15,409 nt of DNA from assembly GCA_002420115.1 (NCBI GenBank), contig DIHK01000053.1, positions 77,842 through 93,250 of the forward strand, written 5' to 3'. The position numbers were made by a program, and so were the translations under genes. Below, in pieces: positions 1 to 5,448 of the stretch. The stretch comes from Nitrospira sp. UBA5698. GTDB taxonomy: Bacteria; Nitrospirota; Nitrospiria; Nitrospirales; Nitrospiraceae. The notes beneath the pieces are model-generated. The model was not told the DNA's origin. It saw only the letters and a program-made list of their open reading frames with translations, and made no database searches. Each line of letters begins with the position of its first letter. The first letter of the stretch is position 1.

Positions 1-57
1 AAAAGTAAGGGGTGAAATGGAAGAGGCTAAGAGGCTTGCTTCCCACTCCTTACTTTT
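1..57. repeat. Inverted repeat at the head of the heptamer tract
   Basis: Bases 1-14 (AAAAGTAAGGGGTG) are the reverse complement of 44-57 with one mismatch, and GGAAG at 19-23 pairs with CTTCC at 39-43, so the stretch could fold into an interrupted stem. The loop holds a perfect 8-bp tandem duplication, AAGAGGCT at 21-28 and 29-36. The right arm consists of the first two units of the heptamer tract that follows, so the left arm is that unit pair in opposite orientation. It lies downstream of the minus-strand J-domain gene and could act in RNA end formation, but there is no classic U-tract terminator. Confidence 0.6.
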
Positions 58-154
58 CACTTTTTACCCCCCACCTCTCGCCTCTTACTTTCACTCTTCA
101 CTTCTCACCTTTAACTTCTCACCTCTCACTTTTCACTATTCACCTCATCCCTCA
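44..154. repeat. Degenerate 7-nt tandem repeat tract, about 16 units
   Basis: From 44 to 154 the plus strand divides into consecutive 7-mers with consensus YACYTYT, for example TACTTTT at 51-57, CACCTCT at 72-78 and 120-126, and CACTTTT at 58-64 and 127-133. Only one unit (86-91) is 6 nt long. Most units differ from the consensus by at most one base. The strand is almost purely pyrimidine. The last unit (148-154) contains the complement of the TGA stop codon (152-154) of the minus-strand J-domain gene, so the tract abuts and slightly enters the gene end. Period and phase are read directly; function is unknown. Confidence 0.85.
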
Positions 155-790
155 CCGTCTCTCGTAGAATAATTCCAGTGCCGACGCATATCCGTGGATC
201 CGACCCTTGCGAAAACTCTCCTCCAGTCGAGAGCGAAGTGAGCGAATCCCTCGGTCATCGCTGCGCTTGGCAACTCCTTGAGACATCAGCATTTCGGCGG
301 CCACGTCGATAAGCCGTTGGCTCCGCTGCTTCATGTCGTCCGTCACAACCTCATCCATGATTTCGGATGCCCGTGAATGCACGACCGGCTCCAGAAATGA
401 ATCGTAGCCCTGCTCAGCCACCGTACGTTCTCGGACCATCGCAAGCTCCGCCTTCACTCGTGGGACATTTTTCATGAAGATCGAGAAGAACTCCTTTCGA
501 CCTTCATCAAATAGTTTAAGTTCTAAGTCCTGAAGAATAATGCCCGGATCAACGGCTTCGGTACGCGGCTCATTCCCCCAGGATAATCGATCGTAGGTTC
601 GCCGTTTCTCCGCATCGCCGACTACCTCGTAGGCAACGTTGATTTCTCGGATGCGCTCTTCAGCATCGGCCTTCTCAGGATTCCTATCGGGATGGTGTTC
701 GAACACCAGCTTCCGATAGGCCTTCTTGATCTCCTCGTCTGAAGCTTCTCGGGAAACGCCCAGGATCCGATAGTAATCAACTCGCGCCAT
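152..790 (-). CDS. J-domain (DnaJ-like, class C) protein
   Basis: A 212-residue protein beginning MARVDYYRILGV, a textbook J-domain start; the domain covers about residues 4-68 and holds the HPD motif at 33-35 (EHHPDRN). J-domains stimulate the ATPase of DnaK/Hsp70 and deliver clients to it, so this should be a cytoplasmic Hsp70 co-chaperone. No Gly/Phe-rich stretch and no CxxCxGxG zinc repeats follow. The remaining 140 residues are charged and look helical, with no domain I recognise, so this is a class C J-protein rather than canonical DnaJ. The frame is open 14 codons further upstream, but the start at 790 is preferred because the J-domain begins there and the upstream residues look non-coding. 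There is no Shine-Dalgarno; a TATAGT hexamer lies 7-12 bp ahead. No dnaK or grpE is in view. J-domain call firm, specific role unknown. Confidence 0.9.
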   Translation of the reverse strand: MARVDYYRILGVSREASDEEIKKAYRKLVFEHHPDRNPEKADAEERIREINVAYEVVGDAEKRRTYDRLSWGNEPRTEAVDPGIILQDLELKLFDEGRKEFFSIFMKNVPRVKAELAMVRERTVAEQGYDSFLEPVVHSRASEIMDEVVTDDMKQRSQRLIDVAAEMLMSQGVAKRSDDRGIRSLRSRLEESFRKGRIHGYASALELFYERR

Positions 791-796
791 GGCGGG

Positions 797-802
797 ACTA
801 TA
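797..802 (-). promoter_or_regulatory. Possible -10 element of the J-domain gene (leaderless)
   Basis: On the minus strand TATAGT (5 of 6 matches to TATAAT) occupies -12 to -7 relative to the ATG at 790. The region at -35 is not TTGACA-like. If the hexamer is used, transcription would begin at or next to the start codon, which fits the lack of a Shine-Dalgarno sequence. Confidence 0.3.
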
Positions 803-1054
803 GCACGGGGGTTTTGAGCCCTTCACCCTCACAAAGAACGAAACGGTTTGTCTGGTTGGTCCATCTCGTTACGTTTACTCAGGGAAATGGGGCTAGCAAC
901 CTCTCGATTGTTCTCATTGGTGGGCCATTGGCGGCTCTTATTTGGGAATCAGGGCTGATCGATCTGCAAGGACACCCGTGCTGCCTTCCTGACCTATCTG
1001 CTTGGAGTCATTATGTTTTTCCCACGAAAGTCCACTGCCCACCCTAGTCGCCCC

Positions 1055-1082
1055 TTGACTTGCGGGTGTCCAGGATTATCTC
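1055..1082 (+). promoter_or_regulatory. Possible promoter of the DUF6573-like gene
   Basis: TTGACT (1055-1060, 5 of 6 to TTGACA), a 16-bp spacer, then TATCTC (1077-1082, 3 of 6 to TATAAT). The first base of TTGACT is exactly 35 bp before the ATG at 1090, so the predicted transcript would be nearly leaderless. The same distance recurs at the DUF433 gene. The -10 match is poor. Confidence 0.3.
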
Positions 1083-1089
1083 CCCTACC

Positions 1090-1776
1090 ATGGATACAAC
1101 ACGCACCCCACGAATCCTGACCCATGATGAGCGAAAGGCTGCAGACGCAGCGTTTGCCGGTCGCCCATTGAATCCCACTTGGTCTGAAGCGGCCAAGCGA
1201 GTCTACGAAGGACTCATCCACGCACTTCCGTCTCTTCCGGATGAACCTATTATCGGACGGGATGAAAACAGCCCAAGCAATCAAGTTCAAGCGGAGTCTC
1301 CGGCGACGGTTCCGACGGTAGAGGAGCCGAAGCCTGAACAGCCGGCAACAGTCGAGAATCAACTGGAACCGGTCACCGATGTGTCAGCCAAACAGCTGAC
1401 CGCCAATCGCCAACAAGCTATTCAAGCTGGATTGCTGATTGATGTGTCGACGGTCGCGCAAAAACTCGGCCTGACATTTCCCGTCACAGTGACGAAGCCG
1501 CTCTGGGAGATTGGGATTGCACCCAGTGAATCGATCTCGGATGAAGAGAAAGCTCAACGGTTGCGTGATGTCTTAATGGCCTTTCGACTCCGTATCGCGA
1601 GCCAGACGACACTGTCACCGTTGATCGACTTTCCGGCCATGCTCGCGCTGCCACCTGGCGAAGTTCCGCAGCCGGTACCATTGTTCGCCTTGATTCAACC
1701 GGACGAACAGAATCGTGCGACGGCGACTCTACTGCTCCCCAACGAAGTCTCGGCCACGATCATTCCGATGAATTAA
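1090..1776 (+). CDS. DUF6573-like hypothetical protein
   Basis: A 228-residue soluble protein in three parts: a short N-terminal domain (about 1-48, with the motif THDERKAADAAFAGRP), a Pro/Glu/Ala-rich low-complexity linker (about 50-100), and a C-terminal domain from about 105 containing QAIQAGLLIDVS and FPVTVTKPLW. That pattern (a sentence-like 'xGxLxDVS...FPVxVTxxLW') is what I recall of DUF6573, a family of unknown function seen in bacteria, plasmids and phages; no catalytic residues are known to me. A TTG at 1060 could extend the N-terminus by 10 residues, but the ATG at 1090 is preferred because the extension looks unrelated and a TTGACT box sits 35 bp ahead of it. The last 60 codons recur at 2484-2666 as a truncated copy. 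The gene stands alone on its strand apart from the DUF433 gene 198 bp downstream. Function unknown. Confidence 0.75.
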   Translation: MDTTRTPRILTHDERKAADAAFAGRPLNPTWSEAAKRVYEGLIHALPSLPDEPIIGRDENSPSNQVQAESPATVPTVEEPKPEQPATVENQLEPVTDVSAKQLTANRQQAIQAGLLIDVSTVAQKLGLTFPVTVTKPLWEIGIAPSESISDEEKAQRLRDVLMAFRLRIASQTTLSPLIDFPAMLALPPGEVPQPVPLFALIQPDEQNRATATLLLPNEVSATIIPMN

Positions 1777-1893
1777 CGGCTAACGTGGCCGTGCGTTGAG
1801 AGAGATCGACGTCGTCCGGAAATTGAGCGCGTCATACTCGAACGTGGTTGATTGGTTCCGGCGATTCAGAACTGGCTCAGATTCCCCGCTAGA

Positions 1894-1915
1894 TCATAGA
1901 CACTTCATAGACACT
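1894..1915. repeat. Perfect 11-bp tandem duplication
   Basis: TCATAGACACT at 1894-1904 is repeated exactly and directly at 1905-1915, between the DUF6573-like and DUF433 genes. Probably a replication-slippage product; it could also be a two-site binding element, since it lies about 25 bp upstream of the TTGACT box of the DUF433 gene. Confidence 0.85.
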
Positions 1916-1939
1916 GCGCGTCCGTCAGATCGGAGCAAA

Positions 1940-1968
1940 TTGACTTCCTTCAGGCCCTCGAGTAGTCT
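1940..1968 (+). promoter_or_regulatory. Possible promoter of the DUF433 gene
   Basis: TTGACT (1940-1945, 5 of 6 to TTGACA), a 17-bp spacer, then TAGTCT (1963-1968, 3 of 6 to TATAAT, at -12 to -7 of the ATG). TTGACT begins exactly 35 bp before the ATG at 1975, and there is no Shine-Dalgarno, so a leaderless transcript is plausible. Confidence 0.35.
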
Positions 1969-1974
1969 TGCATC

Positions 1975-2250
1975 ATGACCACTGCAACGAGCCATCCCTA
2001 TATCGTCTCCTCTGACAACATTCTCCACGGCACACCCATTGTGGCGGGAACTCGCACACCGGTGCGAGCCATTGCGGAGTTGTGGAAGTTTGGCGTCGCA
2101 CCCGAAGAGATTCTTGTCCGCCTCCCCCAACTGACCCTCGCACAGGTATTCGATGCATTGAGCTATTACCAAGACCAACGCAGCGCTATTGACGAGGATA
2201 TTGCGCGTCAGCGCGTCTCGGCCGACCAGATCCATCCCCGCCTCCGGTGA
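1975..2250 (+). CDS. DUF433 (VapB-like antitoxin) family protein
   Basis: A 91-residue protein with the DUF433 signature: YIVSSDNILHGTPIVAGTRTPV at about 9-30 (family pattern 'I..dp.il.GkPvi.GTRipV'), then WKFGVAPEEILVRLPQL (about 37-53) and a C-terminal helix LAQVFDALSYY. DUF433 proteins are small winged/HTH-like proteins; many are the antitoxin partner of a DUF5615 PIN-like RNase encoded immediately downstream, and they probably act as DNA-binding repressor and toxin neutraliser. Here no DUF5615-like frame (with its characteristic early DEN/DED acidic motif) is found downstream, so the gene appears solitary. The 3' end continues past the family domain with a charged tail. The start at 1975 gives the usual family length. 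No Shine-Dalgarno is visible. Family call firm; antitoxin role inferred. Confidence 0.85.
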   Translation: MTTATSHPYIVSSDNILHGTPIVAGTRTPVRAIAELWKFGVAPEEILVRLPQLTLAQVFDALSYYQDQRSAIDEDIARQRVSADQIHPRLR

Positions 2251-2483
2251 ACAACTCTGCGCTCTTCATTCGCCTCGGACTTCGAGCTCGTTCGTCACAT
2301 CATGACGCTCCTCAATCGGTTCACCGCCGATGAAGTGGTCAACCAACTCCTGTATCTGTAAATATCGCCTTCCGCACAACGCAGGAGAGACAGCCATCAC
2401 TCAACGGTAGGATACATAGGTTCTCGTTCGCCAATAAGGCAATGGTGAATTATAAAGGTATCCGACCCTATATATTCTTGCCC
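2251..2483 (+). other. Spacer with possible gene relic, no supported gene
   Basis: Directly after the DUF433 stop, in the same frame, 36 codons remain open (2251 to the TAA ending at 2361), encoding a helical-looking tail (DFELVRHIMTLLNRF then ADEVVNQLLYL). It may be the 3' remnant of a lost gene or a former longer reading frame; it matches nothing I know, including DUF5615. From 2362 to 2483 I see nothing except the ATG at 2442 that opens the frame into the truncated paralogue. Confidence 0.35.
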
Positions 2484-2666
2484 ATCGCGAGCCATACGAC
2501 ACTGTCGCCGTTGATCGACTTCCCGGCGATGCTGTCGATGCCGCCGGGAGAAGTCCCTCAGCCAGTGCCCTTGTTCGCGTTGATCCAACCAGACGAACAG
2601 AATCGCGCCGTGGCGACCCTGCTGCTCCCCAACGAAGTCTCCGCGACGATCATTCCGATGAACTAA
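2442..2666 (+). pseudogene. 5'-truncated copy of the DUF6573-like gene
   Basis: Codons from 2484 on encode the last 60 residues of the DUF6573-like protein at 1090-1776 with four substitutions (Gln to His, Ala to Ser, Leu to Met, Thr to Val). The N-terminal domain, linker and the LIDVS/FPVTVT part of the C-terminal domain are missing. The frame is open upstream to an ATG at 2442, which would prepend 14 unrelated residues and give a 74-residue product; no good Shine-Dalgarno or promoter supports it. I read it as a pseudogene left by rearrangement of a formerly complete paralogue, although a small expressed protein cannot be excluded because the frame is intact and most differences from the full gene are silent. 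Confidence 0.7.
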
Positions 2667-2668
2667 CC

Positions 2669-2726
2669 GATTCGGCCACTATCCCTCTTCGACGCTCACT
2701 TATTCTTCATCACATTAGGCCGAATC
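2669..2726. repeat. 9-bp inverted repeat between convergent genes
   Basis: GATTCGGCC (2669-2677) is perfectly complementary to GGCCGAATC (2718-2726), with a 40-nt loop. It begins two bases after the stop of the truncated paralogue, and its right arm lies inside the last codons of the convergent lipoprotein gene. The loop is long for an intrinsic terminator and no T run follows on either strand; it might serve as a weak bidirectional end or be chance. Confidence 0.35.
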
Positions 2727-3745
2727 TCTTCGACAACGAAGACAGGGGCGAGACTATCCCGCTCCTTTTGATGGTGGAGAGTAACGGTCGCCGTAGTCCG
2801 AAACCACACTTTCCGAAGGCCGCCATCTGATGTCGCATCTCGATACTCTTCCACAGTCCAATTTACCAACTTAAAGACCTCAAATCCCATTTCCTCGGCG
2901 AGGAGGACACATTGTTGTAGTAACTGAACTTGAAGTATTGGCCAATTATGCTTGGATCGGTAGTCGTTCCAATGATCATCCCATAGAGTCACATGGTATG
3001 TGTCAGTTGCTTCCTTGGTAATGCTACGTCCGGGTTTGAATTCAAATCGATCACCGAAGACTGATTTCACCCACTGTCCTCGAACCGACAGCGAATCATA
3101 ATCGCTCACCAACGATCGCCAGCGGCCAAATCTATCTCCGGCATTCTTTACTGATTTATCAGGGAGCATCGTGTTCTTATAGTCAGCTAACCCAGGATTC
3201 TTTTCGATTAAACGCTGAAACAGGGCCTCCACTTCATAGATACGATCATCGTCGGATGGGATGGAAGATGGATAATCTTTCAAGACTTTAATCATGAGGC
3301 CAGCACCGGGGTGAGCGATCGGGCGTGAGCCATACCCACGGATCATAGATATATATCTCTGATATAAATATTCTTTAGAAAAATCCAACAGATTCCAGTC
3401 GTCTTTGTGCAAAACGGAGAAATACTTAGCCCCTTTCGATTTAGCTAATTCTCCGGCGCGATAGAGCGCATATTCCTGAGCGCCTTGTACCCATTTGTTC
3501 TCAAGAGGGTGGATAAAGAATCCATGTGTAACGTAGTTCGTATAAACGATTACATAGGTCTCTTCGTCAATTTGTATGTCATGGTACCCTTGCCGTAGTT
3601 GGCTGGCCACCCAATCACTCATAGAAATCGGTTGATATCGAGGGTAGCCAGGATGGGAGCATGCTCCTAGTGTAAGCAAAACAAACAATAGGAGCGGAAC
3701 AGCCTGCATAGCCGTTGTATTCTTACTCACTTCAGAACATCCCAT
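2696..3745 (-). CDS. Putative lipoprotein, N-terminal domain resembling CC0125/CC1285 family
   Basis: A 349-residue protein with a lipoprotein signal: hydrophobic stretch at 15-28 and lipobox LGAC, Cys29 being the lipidated residue, so it should be membrane-anchored in the periplasm. The mature part carries GYHDIQIDEETYVIVYTN (53-70) and YALYRAGELAKSKGAKYF (92-109), a pattern I associate with CC0125/CC1285-type lipoproteins of unknown function. A similar layout (DTYHV near 248, then LLAEEMGFEVFKL at 281-293) recurs near the C-terminus, suggesting two related domains. The start at 3745 is chosen over an upstream frame extension and over the Met at 3709 because AGGAGAGGTG sits just ahead of it. 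The gene is visibly richer in A+T than the nuo genes (for example around 3345-3385), which hints at separate ancestry. It follows nuoN on the same strand after 215 bp and is probably transcribed independently. Function unknown. Confidence 0.75.
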   Translation of the reverse strand: MGCSEVSKNTTAMQAVPLLLFVLLTLGACSHPGYPRYQPISMSDWVASQLRQGYHDIQIDEETYVIVYTNYVTHGFFIHPLENKWVQGAQEYALYRAGELAKSKGAKYFSVLHKDDWNLLDFSKEYLYQRYISMIRGYGSRPIAHPGAGLMIKVLKDYPSSIPSDDDRIYEVEALFQRLIEKNPGLADYKNTMLPDKSVKNAGDRFGRWRSLVSDYDSLSVRGQWVKSVFGDRFEFKPGRSITKEATDTYHVTLWDDHWNDYRSKHNWPILQVQLLQQCVLLAEEMGFEVFKLVNWTVEEYRDATSDGGLRKVWFRTTATVTLHHQKERDSLAPVFVVEEIRPNVMKNK

Positions 3746-3750
3746 CCTGT

Positions 3751-3760
3751 CACCTCTCCT
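3751..3760 (-). promoter_or_regulatory. Ribosome-binding site of the lipoprotein gene
   Basis: The minus strand reads AGGAGAGGTG followed by ACAGG and the ATG at 3745. This is the clearest Shine-Dalgarno in the left third of the window and decides the start: neither the longer frame (3787) nor the Met at 3709 has a comparable site. Confidence 0.65.
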
Positions 3761-3960
3761 GGCCAAATAACCTAATGAACCAACCATCTTTTCCCAACTC
3801 TCTCTTCACCTCGCCATTGAGCCTGGCCCGAAACAGTCTACCAAGAATTCGCGTGAGTTGGTGCCATAGGTTGATCGATATGACGAATAGCGAGATTAGG
3901 GGGTTATAAACTGTCCTGCAGAACGCCACTGAGGGTATGGAGAATAGGGTACGGACTGAT
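3761..3960. other. Spacer between nuoN and the lipoprotein gene, nothing supported
   Basis: No gene, and no obvious intrinsic terminator for the nuo operon, could be found. A minus-strand frame (3750-3980) would need a TTG start inside nuoN and runs through the lipoprotein ribosome-binding site; its translation has no family resemblance. A promoter for the lipoprotein gene should lie here; the best candidate (TTGGGA, 17 bp, TAGGTT) is poor. Confidence 0.4.
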
Positions 3961-5448
3961 TTACGGTTTTTGGAGGGCAACCATAAGCAGGTTGCTCACA
4001 GAATCACGGATGAGGTGAATCAGCGGTTCGGGATAGACCCCGAGGACGAGGATGATGGATGCGACAAATCCAAGTGAGCAGACGGTCGTCAAACTTATGA
4101 ACGCTGGTCTCTGTACCGTCTGTGGTTCAGGAAGCGTTGCCGATGTGGCAACCTCACCAAACAGGGTCATGAACAGTCGAAGATAATAGTAGAGACTGAC
4201 GACGCTGTTCGCGATCAGCGCGAACACCAGCCACCAGAGGCCTGCATCAACACCGGCCGCGATTGCATAGAACTTCCCGATGAATCCCGCCGTCACCGGA
4301 ATCCCGGCCAGCGATAGCAGGCTCAGCGCCAGCATGGCAGCGAGCCAGGGTCTGGTCCAAAACAAACCTTGATAGTCCTCGACACGATTCTTGTCGCTTC
4401 CCTCGCTTGAATACACCGTCACCACGCCAAACGCCCCCAACGACATAGCGCAGTAGACGATCACATAAAAGGTGACCGCTTCAGCAGCGGGGGGACCACC
4501 GGCCAGCAGCGCGACCAGCACATAGCCAAAGTGAGCGATTGAGGAATAGGCCAGGAGCCGTTTCACATTCTGTTGCATGAGCGCCAAGACATTTCCTGTG
4601 ACCATAGACACCACGGCCAGAAGGCTGAACAGATGGGCCACGGCCGGGAGTTCTAACACACCCACCTCAGTAGCAAACCGTAGGAGCAGAGCTACCAACG
4701 CGGCCTTAGAGACGGTCGCGATATAGGTCGTGATGGGCGTGGGCGCTCCCTGGTAGACATCGGGAATCCACATATGAAACGGGGCGAGTCCGAGCTTCAA
4801 AGCGATTCCGACGAGCACCAGGACTAATCCTCCCAGCCACAGGGCAGACACGGAATGCGCCTGTTTCAGGATGGCTCCCACCCCCTGAAAGGTCATGGCG
4901 CCGCTTTCGAAATACAACAGCGCGAGACCGAACAAGAGAAGGGCTGACGCGGTGATGGACAAGAGCAAATATTTCACCGCGGCTTCGAGCGGATGCCGTC
5001 GCGTGCGCAAGTAGCCGATCAGACTACAGAGGGACAGACCAAGCAATTCGAATCCAAGAAAAAATGACACAAAGTGCGTCGCAGTGGTGAGGACCAATCC
5101 TCCGAAGGTAGCCAGCAGAAGGAGCAGATAGTACTCCTCTACCCCTTCCTCCTCACGAAACTGAACCATCAAATATCGGTACGACAAGGCGATGATGACC
5201 ATCGTGGCCGTCAAGATCAGTCCCATATACAGCAAGGCATGTCGATCCACGACCAGCAAGGTCGTCACACCTCGTGGGGCTGCCGTGGCTGCCCAGGGCA
5301 ATGTCGCCAGTGTGAGCAGACATGAGAGCAATGCGAAGGTCGCAATGCGGGCATGGTGTCGCTGAAAGGCAATGGCTAGCATCGTCACAAGGGCAAATCC
5401 TCCAAGGGTAAGGATAGGTGACAGAGCAATGAAATCTTGGAGAATCAT
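3961..5448 (-). CDS. nuoN: NADH-quinone oxidoreductase subunit N
   Basis: A 495-residue inner-membrane protein, about 14 transmembrane helices, member of the antiporter-like (Mrp-type) subunit family; in complex I it is the proton-pumping subunit nearest the quinone module. Family residues are present: Glu134 in LGFELLGLS, Lys218 in ALKLGLAPFHMW (start of the broken helix region), Lys248 in TVSKAAL and Lys392 in GFIGKFYAI. The length is close to E. coli NuoN (485). The frame is open far upstream inside nuoM, but the correct start is the ATG at 5448 (MILQDFIALSPI), which overlaps the nuoM stop by ATGA. Its Shine-Dalgarno GGGGAG lies in a GC-rich mini-hairpin that touches the AUG, which suggests translation is coupled to nuoM. 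It is the last nuo gene; no nuo gene follows. Confidence 0.97.
   Translation of the reverse strand: MILQDFIALSPILTLGGFALVTMLAIAFQRHHARIATFALLSCLLTLATLPWAATAAPRGVTTLLVVDRHALLYMGLILTATMVIIALSYRYLMVQFREEEGVEEYYLLLLLATFGGLVLTTATHFVSFFLGFELLGLSLCSLIGYLRTRRHPLEAAVKYLLLSITASALLLFGLALLYFESGAMTFQGVGAILKQAHSVSALWLGGLVLVLVGIALKLGLAPFHMWIPDVYQGAPTPITTYIATVSKAALVALLLRFATEVGVLELPAVAHLFSLLAVVSMVTGNVLALMQQNVKRLLAYSSIAHFGYVLVALLAGGPPAAEAVTFYVIVYCAMSLGAFGVVTVYSSEGSDKNRVEDYQGLFWTRPWLAAMLALSLLSLAGIPVTAGFIGKFYAIAAGVDAGLWWLVFALIANSVVSLYYYLRLFMTLFGEVATSATLPEPQTVQRPAFISLTTVCSLGFVASIILVLGVYPEPLIHLIRDSVSNLLMVALQKP

Larger units (their letters stand above)
791..1089. other. Divergent intergenic region, no gene supported
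   Basis: The 299 bp separate the minus-strand J-domain gene from the plus-strand DUF6573-like gene and should hold both promoters. Open frames exist on both strands (for example 814-1047 plus), but their translations have no recognisable domain or ribosome-binding site and read like translated spacer. A T/G-rich stretch around 845-879 vaguely recalls a 7-nt repeat but does not keep phase. Only weak promoter-like hexamers, listed separately, were seen. Confidence 0.5.
1777..1974 (+). other. Spacer with no supported gene
   Basis: No convincing gene in these 198 bp. In the frame of the preceding gene the sequence stays open after the TAA for 24 more codons (to the TGA near 1851) and encodes an Arg/Glu-rich peptide ending VILERG, which could be a gene relic or chance. 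An 11-bp tandem duplication (1894-1915) and a weak promoter for the DUF433 gene lie in the right half. Confidence 0.4.
1594..2666 (+). repeat. Pair of diverged 183-bp direct repeats (1594-1776 and 2484-2666)
   Basis: The 3' end of the DUF6573-like gene (1594-1776) recurs 890 bp downstream at 2484-2666, same orientation, no gaps, both ending in the same stop codon TAA. I count 27 base differences in 183, of which 22 are silent; the 60 encoded residues differ at four sites. Similarity stops abruptly at the left edge (1593 versus 2483) and right after the stop codons. The DUF433 gene lies between the two copies. Confidence 0.9.

Noticed and set aside
838..880. Possible fourth heptamer tract (GGTTTGT, CTGGTTG and so on)
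   Set aside because: The composition is reminiscent, but recurring trinucleotides do not keep a 7-nt step, so periodicity cannot be claimed.
994..1362. 122-codon minus-strand frame overlapping the DUF6573-like gene start
   Set aside because: It overlaps a gene with a recognisable domain and its translation is Arg/Cys-rich without pattern.
1796..1978. 60-codon plus-strand frame before the DUF433 gene
   Set aside because: It has a poor translation, overlaps the tandem duplication and the DUF433 promoter region, and has no ribosome-binding site.
3820..3960. Search for an intrinsic terminator after nuoN
   Set aside because: No GC-rich stem followed by a T run was found on the minus strand; short partial pairings only.
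3750..3980. 76-codon minus-strand frame between nuoN and the lipoprotein gene
   Set aside because: It needs a TTG start inside nuoN, has no ribosome-binding site, and covers the Shine-Dalgarno of the lipoprotein gene; no homology is recognised.
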